In this document: positions 1 through 15,338 of the stretch, one piece after another | Layout: every line of letters starts with the position of its first letter | Position numbering within the stretch: the stretch's first letter is position 1 | From: Triglochin maritima | Lineage: Eukaryota; Streptophyta; Magnoliopsida; Alismatales; Juncaginaceae | Length of the DNA stretch: 64,000 bases | Direction: 5' to 3' | NCBI GenBank assembly: GCA_963682175.1 | Contig: OY821775.1 | Coordinates: 2,542,001-2,606,000, forward strand | Translations under genes and position numbers: made by a program | Notes under the pieces: model-generated | Seen by the model: only the letters and a program-made list of their open reading frames with translations | Databases searched by the model: none | Told to the model about the DNA's origin: nothing

Positions 1-1947
1 GTTAAGGAAGTGGTTGACTTCTTGTTGTAGCACAGAACTGATTATAAAGTTGCCATAAGTAAGATGGGTTTTTACTTTTTAGTGGTTGTTTTTGGAATGG
101 AAGAAAGTTTTTTTTCCCTTTCTTATTCAACTCCCACTCATTATGACCATGATTTCTAACCTCAAAGCACTTATACAATTGAACAAAGAAAATCTGATTT
201 CAATGACGGAGAAGGTGGAAGAAAGTAGATCTACTAGTTGGGTAAAAAATATGATCATGAAATCTGTTCAACTCAAACCAAGATAGATTTGGTTTCAGAT
301 AATTTTCGCTAAATTTTCAACCCCTCATCGAGACACAAAATACAAGAAATAATGTCAATAATAATTTAATCTTCACAAGATGCAATTCTTTTTGAGATCT
401 AAACTTTTCAGAATGCCCAGAATGGTCCTTTCTTAATTTTGTTGGTATAACGTCATAAGAGCCAAGTGTCACTTATAATGGATTTCTTGATGTATCAAAA
501 AAATTTATTAATGATGGTCGATTAGCTCAGCATTATGTATCACTTAGCTATGCTGTGGATGTTTTTTCAACAAAGTGGGAACCACTTGAAAATTTCGGAT
601 GTTGGTCCAAATTTTTCTAATGTCCTTCTAGAGAGTTTTTTTTAATATATCTATAGCAGCTTCCTCGAATTACTCCAATCAAGATTTTTTGTGGAAATAT
701 ATGTAACGTTTTCATAAAATCAAACCTTAAACAATGTGATGTACTGACTGAGCTTGTTTCATGCATGGTCAAAGGATATGGATTGTGGGCAATAATACAA
801 CTGTCACATAATGACATGTATTCTGCCACAAAGATTCCACATCACTGTATTTGAAATAGATAGGAATAGGATAGAAACAAAACACACAAGTTTGACAAAC
901 TACGATTTTATGAGCTCGTGTTTGTAGAAATTACTCCAAATCTGGATATATATAATAGTAAGTTGACAATATGTGGTTTGATGGTAACAGACCATACTAA
1001 CATCACAAAGTTTGACTAACGAATGGTTACAATTCCTAACGAGCCGTTGATTTTCGGTCATTCCTTATTGATGAGTCAATATCACTATTATTAGAGGATA
1101 AGTTTTCATTGGCGCTCTTAAGTTTAAGTCAAAGTCTTACCTTTATACATTTCTTTTAAGCTCGATCTTGGGTCCAGAATAACTGAAGAGATAAAAGTTG
1201 CAATTGATTAGGCATTAGTTATCATTTGAAGTTTGAACCGTGAAATACTCATGCGCTACAGCTATAATTTCTTCTAAACTAAGTAAGATATATTGTTATA
1301 TATGATTTACAAGCCTCATTTTGCTCCCCTAAACTATGATGACATTTCAACTTATTTCATTCTAATAAACAAATCGATCCATTTGTATTTTATAATGAAT
1401 TGTTGGACTCAGAAGGATGATATCTTCCTTACTTCTAGATTATGTAAGATATGTTGTTATATATAGTTTACAAGCCTCATTTTGCCAAATCAACAAATCC
1501 ATGTATAGTATATTGTCGGGCTCAGTAGGACGATATCATCCTTAAACTAGGACACGAGTTAAGGGAGGGAACACGTTGGTTCTACCAAAATTTACCCAAA
1601 TAGGATATTAAATGTCGATATCAAGTTAAACTACGAATTTGTTTGAAACCACGTTTTAATATTCAGATTTTGATTCTTGAGAATCATTTTTTTAATTAAA
1701 AATTACAATTAACTTCTTAAAATTAAGAACTTTTGTGTTAAGACAAGGATAAGACAATGTTTCTGTACAATGTGTATGTATGTATATGCCTAAAAACCAT
1801 GAATACCAGTATTACTTTTCCAAGTCTGGGAAAAGACTACATTGAGTTTAAGCTGGAGGAAAGAGACTTACATAGGATCCAAACAACAAGACTTGGACTA
1901 AACCAATACTAACAGAATGTTCAACCCAACCCCAGCAAGATTTTGTT
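1..1947. other. Intergenic DNA upstream of the NAC gene
   Basis: AT-rich DNA with no open frame that I can support as a gene. Bases 1-620 contain short coding-like stretches in several frames, all broken by stops, and I do not recognise a family. An imperfect direct repeat lies at about 1285-1435 and 1440-1540: both copies carry the phrase ttacaagcctcattttgc, followed by a stretch containing ggactcag or gggctcag and gatatc. The last 100 bases hold the NAC core promoter. Confidence 0.5.
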
Positions 1948-1955
1948 TATATATA
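1948..1955 (+). promoter_or_regulatory. Probable TATA box of the NAC gene
   Basis: The octamer TATATATA lies 77 bases before the NAC start codon. Transcription starting about 30 bases downstream would give a 5' leader of roughly 45-50 bases. Assigned by position and sequence only. Confidence 0.55.
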
Positions 1956-2031
1956 GAGGAATTAAAAAGTTGCAACAACAATACATGAAAGATACACACG
2001 TATACACTAGAATTGGGATAACAGCCAGAAT

Positions 2032-4504
2032 ATGGCTTACTTGAGGATCGAAGATGGAGGAGACCAAGAAGAAGAAATTCTTCCGGGGTTTCGTTTCCAC
2101 CCGACCGACGAAGAGCTCATCGATTTTTACCTTCGATCGAAGGTGACAAAGAACAAAATCAAACTGGAGATCATCAAGGAGATTGATATCTACAAATTTG
2201 ATCCATGGGATCTTCCAAGTACGTAAATCTCTTCTGTTTTCACTTCTGTTTATTTAGTTCAAGGTAGGAATTTGTGTATGTCCGTAGTAGTCTAAGTAGT
2301 GAAATATTTCTCATCTAAAAACATGGTAATCAATTAAGTATATAATATGTGGGAAAATTAAACTAGACACTATTACGAACGTAAATTGTTGTCCCTAAGC
2401 AAGCCAAGATTTTTGTGCATAGAATAGAAGCTCAAGTCTTGTCTTCGATCATGTTTTATTTTTATTACTCAGTGACCTAAGTTCAAGATTTATGATGGCG
2501 AAATCTGATACGCACATATATCATTCGTTTTAAGACTAACTCTTATATTACTAGTAATATACTGTATTATTTCTTATACAAGAAATCGGAATGTAAGTGT
2601 ATTATTTCTTCTATCACGTACTCTATCAATAGTATTACCATTCGTTTGTGGGGAGATATTTAATATAGCGGAATTAACGAGAGCTAGCTAACAACTTTTT
2701 TGAGAGCCAACGCACCAATAAAAATCTTTAAAATATTTCAGGAAAACTTAAAACTTTTCGTAATTGTAAAACAAATATTATATGACATTTTTGCTAGTCT
2801 AGTATTTGATTTGCATACTTTCTTTTTAATCTTTTTTTTATTCTATATATATGGGTTGTAAAAATTCTAAGATCAATAAACTAGTGTAAGTAATTTCTCA
2901 AACTAAAATCGTTCAGTAACTTAGACTAAAATATATATATATATATTATATAAAACTAATTCATATTGTTATCATAATTCTCATGACAATTGGAATCAGT
3001 AAATGTTGGTGTTAATTAATGATACAACAATTTAAATGGAGACATTATTACAAGTATATACATGATTGTTTTCCTAACCATGCATATATATGCACGTATG
3101 TTTCTTAATTAAGTCAACCACATAAAATCATAAAGCAGTGGTTGGCCAAAACTGGGGATCATCAGACTTGTCCTATGTTTTTCTCCGTTATATACTTGTT
3201 TGGTTTTAGAATATGTTCGATTTCTCATAACTAACTAACTAACGTGCATATATGCATATACATGACTTAATGAAGGTTTCAGCAATCTAGGGAGTGAAGA
3301 CAATGAATGGTATTTCTTCTGCTTAAGGGGGAGAAAGTACAAGAATAGTATCCGGCCTAACCGGGTAACCAACTCCGGCTTCTGGAAGGCCACCGGAATA
3401 GACAAACCCGTCTACTCCACCAAACAAAGCCACTGCATTGGCCTAAAGAAATCCTTGGTTTACTACCGAGGAAGCGCCGGAAAGGGAACCAAAACCGACT
3501 GGATGATGCATGAATTCCGGCTGCCACCGGAGAACTCTGGTGGGAAACAACAAACCACCTTTAAAGCCATGCATGAAGCTGTGAGTTCATGCATCTCTCT
3601 TTGCTTTAGTATTTTGTACAAAAATAATAGTGATTTCACAAAATTGTTGATCTTCAAAATGAGTTGTTTTGTTTTCGCATAGTTTTTAGTTACAACTTAC
3701 AACACCAGGTTCTTTTCTTTTTTAATCCCGAAAGATTGTCTGTCCCCTAACCACTGCAAAATCAATTCTCATAATTTATTAACAAACTAATAATATTGAA
3801 CAATTTGAATGATATATATGGTTACCGAATGCTGAATAGAGTCAATTCTTGCAAAATTATTGAAGCTTTGTGAGCTATTTTTCAATTATTAATATTTAGT
3901 TAATTAAGAGTATTATCGTCTCAAAAGTATAGCGGTGTAATTTAGGTTTTCAATGAGAGGTTTTACGAAATCACTACTGGCTAAACGATGCAAGCTAATA
4001 TGCATCCAACTATTTCTAGAGCCTAAACACTCAGTTAGATTACACGTATGAGATCATAAGTTGATATAAATTAAACAAACCATTATTAACAATTTCTAAC
4101 CTTAGAATAGTTAAAATCAATGATTGTGTAAAACACTTTCTAAAAGAAAAGGTTATTGATGGTAAAATTTAATGTGATGGCAGGAAATATGGACAATATG
4201 CAGAATCTTCAAGAGGAACATTTCCTACAAGAATCATCGATCACAATATCTTCAAACCCAACTCAACCCCAATCCAAGATCAAGCAACACTTCAAGCCAA
4301 CATCACGGTGAATTTGAAGATCATCAGAAGGCTCTTGAAAAATCTGTGGTGGTAAATAAGAACAAGATGAGCCCACCCTCACAAACCTCTTCAGTGTTGA
4401 CCGGTGGAGTTGACACAGATGAGTGCATTGAGGATGTGAACTGGGATGAGCTTGGGAGAATGCTGGATATTGTGCTTGAACCTGCTTTTCAGCTTTGTCC
4501 ATAA
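2032..4504 (+). CDS. NAC transcription factor, JUB1/ANAC042-like
   Basis: Three exons: 2032-2222, 3283-3580 and 4184-4504 (stop TAA). An alternative first junction, 2218 to 3291, also keeps the frame and removes four residues; I prefer the first because its length fits ANAC042 better. The protein has a NAC DNA-binding domain from residue 16 to about 170: subdomain [14 protein letters not shown], then [41 protein letters not shown], the [19 protein letters not shown] stretch, and WTICRIFKR at the start of exon 3. Intron 1 splits the domain at the place usual for NAC genes. The [14 protein letters not shown] block and the VNWDEL motif near the C terminus resemble Arabidopsis ANAC042/JUNGBRUNNEN1, a nuclear regulator linked to H2O2 response, stress tolerance and senescence. 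Orthology rather than paralogy is an inference. Confidence 0.88.
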
Positions 4505-5017
4505 AAAAATTAGATGTCTTTCTATGAATGTGGTTTCTAGTTGATGAATTTGTGAGTGGTAAATGTCATGAAGAAGGAAAGACTTTAACTTTCTGGGTTT
4601 ATATATATATATATAGAAGTCATGCCCAAGTAAGTGCAATGATCACAAGGCATTTGTGTAGTTTGTTGGGCCAAAAATGTTGATTATGTAATGAGTTGGT
4701 TAACTAGTGTTAAAGGGTAGGAGTTTCAGGTAATGTGTACTGATGCTGATACATACGTGGATGTGTTTTTACAATTTTTAGAATAACAAAACTGTGTAAT
4801 ATGATTTTACGTTTGGAGTTTTGACTTGTACAGTTTACTGTATGTGAACTTCAACCAGGACACCATGATAGAGTTGTTGCTTGTGTGAAGTAATACAGTA
4901 TTAGTTGAATCTATGATTAATTATTTGCAAGGATGATGCATGAATATTAATCATTTAGACGTCAGTGCTTGCTTAACTGCATTGGTTTCTATGATTTGGA
5001 CTTTTGGATGAGGAAAA
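4505..5017. other. 3' flank of the NAC gene
   Basis: Non-coding AT-rich DNA holding the NAC 3' untranslated region and terminator, which I could not place exactly. A short TA microsatellite lies at about 4601-4615. No further gene is visible. Confidence 0.4.
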
Positions 5018-5263
5018 TGTTGGAAAATACAAACAATGAATTTTAGAGCTTAACTAAAATGCATTACTCGTGAATATTAATAATTGTGGAAAACGAAATT
5101 ATAATCGGAAATGTATATTTTATTGCTCAGGTAGGTTATCTCTCTATATATAGAGAGATTACAAAGATAAATAAGGAAACAATAATTAGAAAATATTAAT
5201 AAGAAAAATTCAATCAACTAAATATCTAAATTTAATTATTTCCTAATATCTAATATTCTAACA
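5018..5263 (-). repeat. Ty1/copia LTR, 3' LTR of the remnant
   Basis: A 246-bp unit starting TGTTGGA and ending TCTAACA, that is, ending in short imperfect inverted repeats with TG/CA ends as expected of a copia LTR. On the minus strand it contains a short palindrome built on tctctatatatagagaga and a CAATAAAA-like signal. It lies next to RNase H-coding sequence of the same orientation at 5264-5334, which supports the reading as the 3' LTR of a minus-strand element. Confidence 0.6.
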
Positions 5264-5334
5264 TTTCTGTAGCATATATATCTAACATTATCAGTTTGTT
5301 ACATAAACTAGTAAAAACATTAACTGTAACGTCC

Positions 5335-7265
5335 CAAAAACAGCGGAAAATTTAAACAATAATAAAGACCATCAACGGTCAACACCGGGCACGTCACGGG
5401 AAGACAAACCAACATATATAAAATATATATGATATAGATCCACGTGGAAGTCAACTATACAAAGGAGTCAACTGTGATTACAACAAGACTGAATATACAT
5501 GCAATCACTACCTCAACAAAAGAAGATATACAATGAAGACAAGATCAGATCCCGGGGGCACCCTCCTCGGTCACCACCTGACTCTAATGCTACTCGCTAC
5601 CTGAAATGCAAACAAACAAACATGCCTGAGTTCCCTGCAGGAACCCCGTATACCAAACCTCCTAAAATACAAAAAGGAATTAAAGACAATGCAATACAAT
5701 GCACATGATCATCCACCTCGGACCCACAATAATGCCCTCACCGCCTCCGCGGCACTGAACCACTCCTGCCACTAGGGTCAAGTCAGTCCACCGCTGCCTC
5801 ACAAGGGTCAGTCGACACCACTGCTCCCCAAAAGTGCAGGAAGGAACCCCCGGTACACGTCGCCACCCCAGGAGCGAGTTAGCCCGCCGAATACACAACT
5901 CGGGTCACACGACAGCCGCTGTTCTCCCAAGAGCCGCCAGACGCGCACACTGCCGGAACATCCTCGGCCTACCGCTAAACCCTTGCAAACTGCCCAAGGT
6001 TTACGACACACATCCCTCACACCCCGCTCGGTAAGAGAAGCAACAGTAATACCATAATACGTCTTCGTCGAAGGTGAAATCCGTCGCTCTCAAAGCCGGT
6101 AATCAACCGTCGCCTCGGAGCCGGTAGTCGACCTATACTCAACGGATCGCGTGTGGATAAATCCACCAACCTACGGCAGATCGGTCGACCGCTAAAAGCG
6201 CACCGGTCGACCGGTCCTCCACATAGTACACAGTACTGTACAAACAATAGCATCCGGTCGAACCATGCCAACCGAATTACCGACCAATCGGTCGAACAAA
6301 AGTCATCTAGCGGTCGACCGTTTGGATGGTCTACGCTATACAATTTTATATAATATATATATCCGATCGGTCGAACCAATGGGCCGTTCAACCGATAACA
6401 GGAATTTTAGCATTTTGCCTAAGTGGTATTCGGTCGACCGGAACTGAGATACAGTTCGACCGAACCATCACAGGCACTCTACCGCTTAATTAAAATGCTC
6501 AGTCGGTCGACCGAAAGTTAAAGAGCGGTCGACCGTTTTGATGGTCAAAGCTCCCAACCGACTTAGCATCGAATAGATCGGTCGAACAAGGTTAAGGGCG
6601 TTCGACCGTTTAATAAGTCAAAACCCCAAACCGACCTATTCTCATTGTTTTTCGGTCGACCGGCTAAGTGGACTCGTTCGACCGATAACAGCATCACCCC
6701 TTTTTCCCGCACAAATCTGGCATAACGGTCGACCGTCCGTAGACATCGTTCGACCGTTCGCGGGTAAACATCAATATAATAATAGGATCGGTCGACTGCC
6801 CACAGGCACCGGTCGACCGATCGTCGTCTTCAACCTCTGAAAAGGTTGCAATCCGACGGGGAATTCGACACCAACGTCGATCCCCAACACTCACAAGGCA
6901 TAAGTGAGTTATAATGAAGATTTGGCATACCTTTATGACGTTTGTGGAAGTCTCCCAAGCTTTGGCAAACCCAACCCACTTCTTCTCCTCTTCTTCTTCT
7001 TCTTCACTTCTTCTCTCCTTCTTCTTCTCCAAAGAAATTGCCTCTCTCATTCTCTGATAATCCAAACAATGAAGAAACGTTTTTATTAAAATCTTATCTA
7101 ACTATATATAATTACCTTTTTATTCACCACCTCCATCTCCTCCAATCCTACACCAACACCTCATCTCTCAATTCTTATCCAATTCCTCCACCTCATCCTT
7201 CACTTATCATGGCTTAATTAGGTTTAGGTTTAGTTAATTAAGGTGTTTTAGATTAGGTTCTTACA
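5335..7265 (-). mobile_element. Solo LTR of a Ty3/gypsy chromovirus-like family
   Basis: On the + strand it starts TGTAACGTCC and ends GGTTCTTACA (TG...CA), 1931 bp. It is flanked by the 5-bp direct repeat TTAAC (5330-5334 and 7266-7270), the target duplication made by integrase. Read on the minus strand its 3' end matches the 3' end of the 5' LTR of the chromovirus at 47.5-47.85 kb, including a tacggggttt block and the terminal gttaca. The middle is the CGGTCGACCG array. Internal coding sequence is absent, as expected after LTR-LTR recombination. Several short open frames inside it have no protein-like character. Confidence 0.85.
6182..6819. repeat. Array of CGGTCGACCG palindromes in the solo LTR
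   Basis: Exact CGGTCGACCG decamers begin at 6182, 6204, 6311, 6431, 6504, 6526, 6653, 6726 and 6810. One-base variants such as CGGTCGAAC and CGTTCGACCG lie at 6255, 6289, 6368, 6453, 6579, 6600, 6675, 6747 and 6789. Most sites form pairs 21-22 bp apart (6182/6204, 6289/6311, 6431/6453, 6504/6526, 6579/6600, 6653/6675, 6726/6747, 6789/6810), and successive pairs from 6431 to 6726 are 73-75 bp apart. The spacer sequence is less conserved than the decamer. Function unknown. Confidence 0.85.
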
Positions 7266-7872
7266 TTAACACCAAGACTCTTAGTGAAGATATATGTCAG
7301 TTGTTCAAATGACTGGGTATATGGTGTAGAAATCATACCCTTCTTAACCATATCACTAACATAATGACAATCAACTTCAACATGATTAGTGCGCTCATGA
7401 AATGTTGGGTTGTTCGCAATAAAGTTAGTTGTCTGGTTATTGCAAAACATCTACATGGGAACCATTGACAATGAGTCCCAAGGTAGATAAAAAAGATTGT
7501 ACCCAAACCATCTCATAAGTTGTTTGTGTTATTGATATGTATTATGATTCAGCACTCGACCGAGAGACCACATTTTGTTTTCTTGCTGCGCCAAGTAACT
7601 AGATTGCTACCTACATATATGCAAAAAAACCTGATGTGGATTTCTGATCTCCTTTTTCACCAGCATAACTGAAGTCCGAATAAGCTGCAACATCCAGGTG
7701 ACCATGGTTCCCGTAAAGAAGTCTTTTTCCAGGAGTTCCCTTAACATATGCTAAAACTCTCGGTGCTCCTTTCCAATGAACCTCGATCTCGTGGTTGGTG
7801 CATAAATTGACTCAGAAGACCCACTGCATAGGAGATATCGGATGAGTGACCATCAGCTATATAAGTCATAAT

Positions 7873-7925
7873 AAGACGTTTGGATGAGAAAATGTTGGCA
7901 AATACAAACAATGAATTTTAGAGCT
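7873..7925. repeat. Second copy of the copia LTR edge
   Basis: About 50 bases matching 5000-5050 in the same orientation, including the LTR edge tgttgg and about 18 bases of flank outside it (ttggatgag). Because the flank is also shared, this is not a simple second LTR; a local duplication or rearrangement around the remnant is more likely. Confidence 0.45.
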
Positions 7926-8488
7926 TAACATAAATTTGCATGGTTTGAAGTTCGTTTGGAAGTGGCTCAAGTTTTTTGAAATTGGGGGAATTCATCCACA
8001 TGATCCAGGATCAATTCCAATCTAAAGAAACGAAGTGATTGTGAAATTTGCCGACCACCTAAGTTTGTAGATCCGGTCCACATGTAGGGGTGGAACAATT
8101 GAGTTCCCATCGCGTAGATAATAAACATATTTCCAAATGTTTACCTTCTAAAGCCATCAAGTATTATAAACACAAATAGAATACAACTCCTACAACCATC
8201 ACAATCTCGTTCAGTTGAAGGAATGCACCTTGAAACCAAGAACAATATGCTCGTGTATTGATCATATGATTTTGAGAAAAATAAACCAAGAATGTGGATA
8301 TATTTGTGTAACAAAGAAACAATAATTGAACCTAATCAAACTTATATTGCAAAAGCATGGCTTCCTTTTCTCCGAAAGTTTCAACTGTCCATAAAAACCT
8401 TAAATGGCAGACCCCTTTCCATGTATCAATAAGGTTTATCCATATCTTGATTTAATTTTCTTTTTCTCTTTGTTTTCCTCATCGGCTC
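7926..8488. other. Intergenic DNA with the 3' UTR of the DUF1068 gene
   Basis: No open frame of interest. The last 100 bases or so before 8489 should be the 3' untranslated region of the minus-strand DUF1068 gene. I saw no recognisable transposon coding sequence here. Confidence 0.4.
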
Positions 8489-10693
8489 TCAGGCTTGCGC
8501 CTTGAGAGGCCTTTCCTTCCATCCCTTTTGGCGAGCTCTCATCTCCCACATCGCACTCAGTTTCTTCTGCTGAGCTAAATTTGCATCTGCTCTCTCCCTG
8601 GCCTCTTCACATGTTGCCATTCCTGAGTCGCACTTGTCAGCCTCCTTTATATACTGAGAAGTCAATTTCTTTGCCTCCAACAACTTCATGTCGGCATCCT
8701 TCTGCCTTTCTGCCGCTTGAGCTTCACGAAGCTTCAACTCTTCTGACAGAAGATCAGCAAAATTATTCTCTGATTCTTGGCTCACGCTAGAGTCATTTTT
8801 TGCACAATCTGTGTATGCAGGGAATTTGTCAGGATATAAAAAGCACAGGGTAGTGAATAGATTGTTCCGACAGAGATCCCCGGTTTATTTTGCTGTTATG
8901 GCCTAGATTACATCCTTTCCTGAGATTAGTTTATTCAAAATCATTTAATTATTTCAAGTCCCAACCACATTTCTAGGTTATTATTTCTCCAATATGCCTA
9001 ACATAATATGTATAACCGTCGTTCATATCCTTATCTCATTTCACACAGCCAGAGAGCCTCTTGCCATTTTCAAGAAATTTCTTCTTCTTCCAATATATGC
9101 ATATATACTACAGTTTTTTCTATCACCATTTTCATAATGGCGTAGCTAGACACACTTCATATCGGACTTCCCTTTGAAGTTCTAGTCAAAGTAAATATTT
9201 AATGCATCGGGTCATTTCAACAAACTTGGTGTGACCAATATGATTGGGTTGTTCGACATAAAGTTTTTCTATAATCATCTACACATTTATCACCTTCACT
9301 TTACAAATGGACCTACATGCATCTATGAGTTCATTATTTCATAGGGAATTGGTCTTTCTGAACTTGCAGAATTGCTTCATCTATGGAGTACGAAATACAA
9401 CTTTTTAGCTTTGAGTACTTTCCTAAGTCATGCACAACTGCAACTATGAATTCAAAATGTATAAGATTTCACAGAAGAGGAAACTAACCTGTAAAGGAGA
9501 AACTACTCAGCGCTGCAAAAAGGATGAAAAACACACAATAGATATTAGTGTTGCTAACGTTGCATGATCATTAAAAAAATAGTATGAGGCGCACCTATGT
9601 TAAAGAAGTTCAAATCTCAACGTTCAAAGTTAACAAAAAGTGACCAACAGAAAATTTCAAATCTTCAAACAAAAATCATTGTTAACTTTTAAGAGCACAA
9701 TCAGACAGAAGCTTTGAGTACCAGACCTTGCAGAAGATCTTAGATCAGGTTTTATCAAATTTTATATCATCATGTTAAATTCAAGAAAGATCTCAAGCCA
9801 AATCCGCGATCTTTATAGTTTTATGACATTTACAATCCACACATATTTCCCTTGAAAAATCTGTTTTTGGATTGTAAGTGGTCAACTTTAGAACCAAACT
9901 AATTATGCCTTTCCCTGTGATTACCACTAAAAGCATTGAAAATAAACATAAAGACTACTAGTACTACTACAAATCATAAAGAACTTATCACGAAAACAAA
10001 GTCAAGAAATCAGATCTCTTCAACTCAACTTGAAAGAATATGACTCACTTGAAAATTTAGCCTTTTACTGTAAATGTGCACTAAAAACATGCCATTACAA
10101 ATCTACAATGATCGACTAAGACTACTAATTAGACAACAGAAACCAGAAATGGACAGAGCCAGATCTTTCTCACTAAACTGCCCAAAAAAATCGAGAACCA
10201 ATCACCACAAATTTACAACCACTTCTCCATTGTCAACTCCAACCATTCAAACACAACATCACAAAACCATTTACGACTTGCACCACCGACAAGTGTTTTA
10301 AGTATTTCTAGACTTCTGGTGACAAAAATTCAACAAAACCAGATCTCCCCAAATCAGAAACTCCAAAAACAAGCCATTTCAAAATCAAATTTTTACAGAC
10401 CATTACCGATTCTAAAACCACACCACATAACAAAATGCCCAAAAACCAGATCTTTCGAACCCAGCACCAAAACCCTCCCAAGATCGAATCAGATCCAGAT
10501 CCGCACCTTCCGGCAAGTCGACCAACGGCCGGGAAGCGCAATCGCAGTCGCAAACTGGACAGCCGGAAGCAGATCCGGCAACAAGGGCCTCGGCGACGTG
10601 CCAGTAGAGCGGGGGGGCGAGGATGTAGGCGAAGACGCAGAGGCCGAGGACGGCGACGAGGGCCTTGACGAGTCTAGGGTTGAGGCCTGGCAT
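8489..10693 (-). CDS. DUF1068 family Golgi membrane protein (NKS1/ELMO-like)
   Basis: Two exons on the minus strand: 10693-10507 and 8808-8489, giving 168 residues, the usual length for the family. Exon 1 encodes a membrane helix (residues about 9-28, VKALVAVLGLCVFAYI) followed by LAPPLYWHVAEAL and the Cys-rich block CPVCDCDC, typical of plant DUF1068. Exon 2 opens with DCAKNDSSV and then a charged alpha-helical part with LLSEELKLREAQA, ADKCDSGMATCEEARERA and the closing MWEMRARQKGW motif. Codon phase is kept across the junction (1 base + 2 bases). Arabidopsis relatives NKS1/ELMO are Golgi proteins needed for pectin (homogalacturonan) synthesis and cell adhesion; the same role here is inferred from family membership. 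The 1.7-kb intron (8809-10506) shows no inserted coding element. A telo-box abuts the start codon. Confidence 0.87.
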
Positions 10694-10707
10694 TAGGGTT
10701 AGGGTTT
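10694..10707 (-). promoter_or_regulatory. Telo-box touching the DUF1068 start codon
   Basis: The minus strand reads AAACCCTAACCCTA directly before ATG. Plant telo-boxes (AAACCCTA) near transcription and translation starts are known in growth-related and housekeeping genes and bind telomere-repeat-binding factors. Confidence 0.5.
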
Positions 10708-11991
10708 GAGGGATTTGGGGTGGGATTGGGATTGGGATTGGGGAGGAGTAGAGAGTAGATTTGGGGGTTTGTTGGAAGGAAAGACTCCATTGATGGGGTT
10801 TTTGCGGGTTTTTTATTTATTTATTACTGGTTTTCGTGTTGGGAAGTGGTTTGTATACTGGCGGGTTACAAACTTACTGGTGGGCGTTTTGCGGTTAAGT
10901 CCTAGTAATCGTAGGTTTTTTTTATTTTCTTCTAGGAAGTTGGATGGTTTGGTCGAAGTGGATGGTAAAGTTTTTCTTCTTCTAATAATTGCTCTTTTTG
11001 GGCCAATTTATCTTTGATTTTAAAACAATTGTCAGTTAGTTATGTGCTTTGGAAGTTCATTGGTTGTGTTTGGATGTGTTATTTGGAGGACGAAGTTCTT
11101 TAAAATTTGATTTCCTTTCGTAAACGTGTCTTGACAGTTTCTCAAGTAGGGAATCGAGTTTTACAGGTAGTTGCTTAAGTGTGTGCATTGTGAAGAAACA
11201 TCGGTGGGGGTGGGGTATACCTTTAACGAGGACATAAGTTGGAATTGGAGATATTGGATTGAGGCAAAAACGTCATTTGCGAATGACATTTGGTGTAAAA
11301 AACAAAAAAACAGAGAGATAAGAGGAGTAATGATTTGTAGATTTAGAACAAGAGAAATTTCCTAATCGAGATTCTCCATTTTTTAAAATTCCAGAGAATC
11401 CAAGTGATGTTTGGATGTTAGAGTGAGAAAAAGTAAGTTTTTTGGGAATCCGTAGGAATGTCAAATGCAACACTTCATCAAACACTCATTCTTTGTGATT
11501 TCGAGTTTTTACCTCCTATACCAACTTCATCAATTTTACGACAAAAATATACTTCGTCTCTACAACATGAGAACATTATTCTTCTTCTATTGTTTCTTTT
11601 AAATTTTTTTCTAAAATAAAATAAATAATTTTCTTGTTGTAAAAGTGAAGAACAATTTCGTTCAACTTGGTGGGAACTTACAAATATCACAAATTTGTGA
11701 GAGAGATGCAAAAGGTCACGACTCTCGAGGCAAACTGCAATTTACCATTTTTGCCAAGTTTTTTTCAAGAAATATTTATCAGGGATTCAAATTTGTAATA
11801 CATCTAATAACAATAACTTATTTATTTTAATTCTAAGAAAAACAAAACATTATTAAAATTTTAAAAACAAGAGCAAAGTTACTTACCGAGAACGGAAGGC
11901 AAAAAGGAGGGAGAGTAGGGACGCCAACTCCCGAAGCCGAAGGCGAACTCCACTGTTCCAAAACCCTAATTCCCAAATCCTCCGAGGCCAA
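10708..11991. other. Shared promoter region between DUF1068 and AUG2
   Basis: Divergent intergenic DNA of about 1.3 kb. It contains a G-rich stretch at 10720-10770 (repeated gggattggg on the + strand) in the DUF1068 leader and a telo-box AAACCCTAAT-like match at about 11961-11970 in the AUG2 leader, 22 bases before the ATG. No additional gene is supported. Confidence 0.4.

Positions 11992-15338
<3,347 letters not shown>

Larger units (their letters stand above)
5264..7872 (-). pseudogene. Ty1/copia reverse transcriptase/RNase H remnant
   Basis: Minus-strand pol fragment in two parts, 7266 to about 7872 and 5264-5334, separated by the solo gypsy LTR. The right part encodes a broken end of reverse transcriptase (similar to ...TPGKGLLYG... 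and ...SDYAGEKGD...) and an RNase H end with NNPTFHERTNHVEVDCHYV and FTKSLGV. If the inserted LTR and one TTAAC copy are left out, the FTKSLGV frame runs on into the left part with the LCNKLIMLDIY block usual for copia C termini. There are frameshifts and stops in the RT part, so it is not functional. The 5' two thirds of the element are missing. Confidence 0.7.

Noticed and set aside
5335..5340. LTR boundary set at the nearby gttaac instead of TGTAAC
   Set aside because: Only the TGTAAC boundary gives both TG/CA ends and a matching 5-bp duplication.
6017..7065. Open frames of about 120 codons in the solo LTR
   Set aside because: They follow the palindrome array and CT-rich stretch, have no protein-like motifs and lie inside a mobile element's non-coding LTR.
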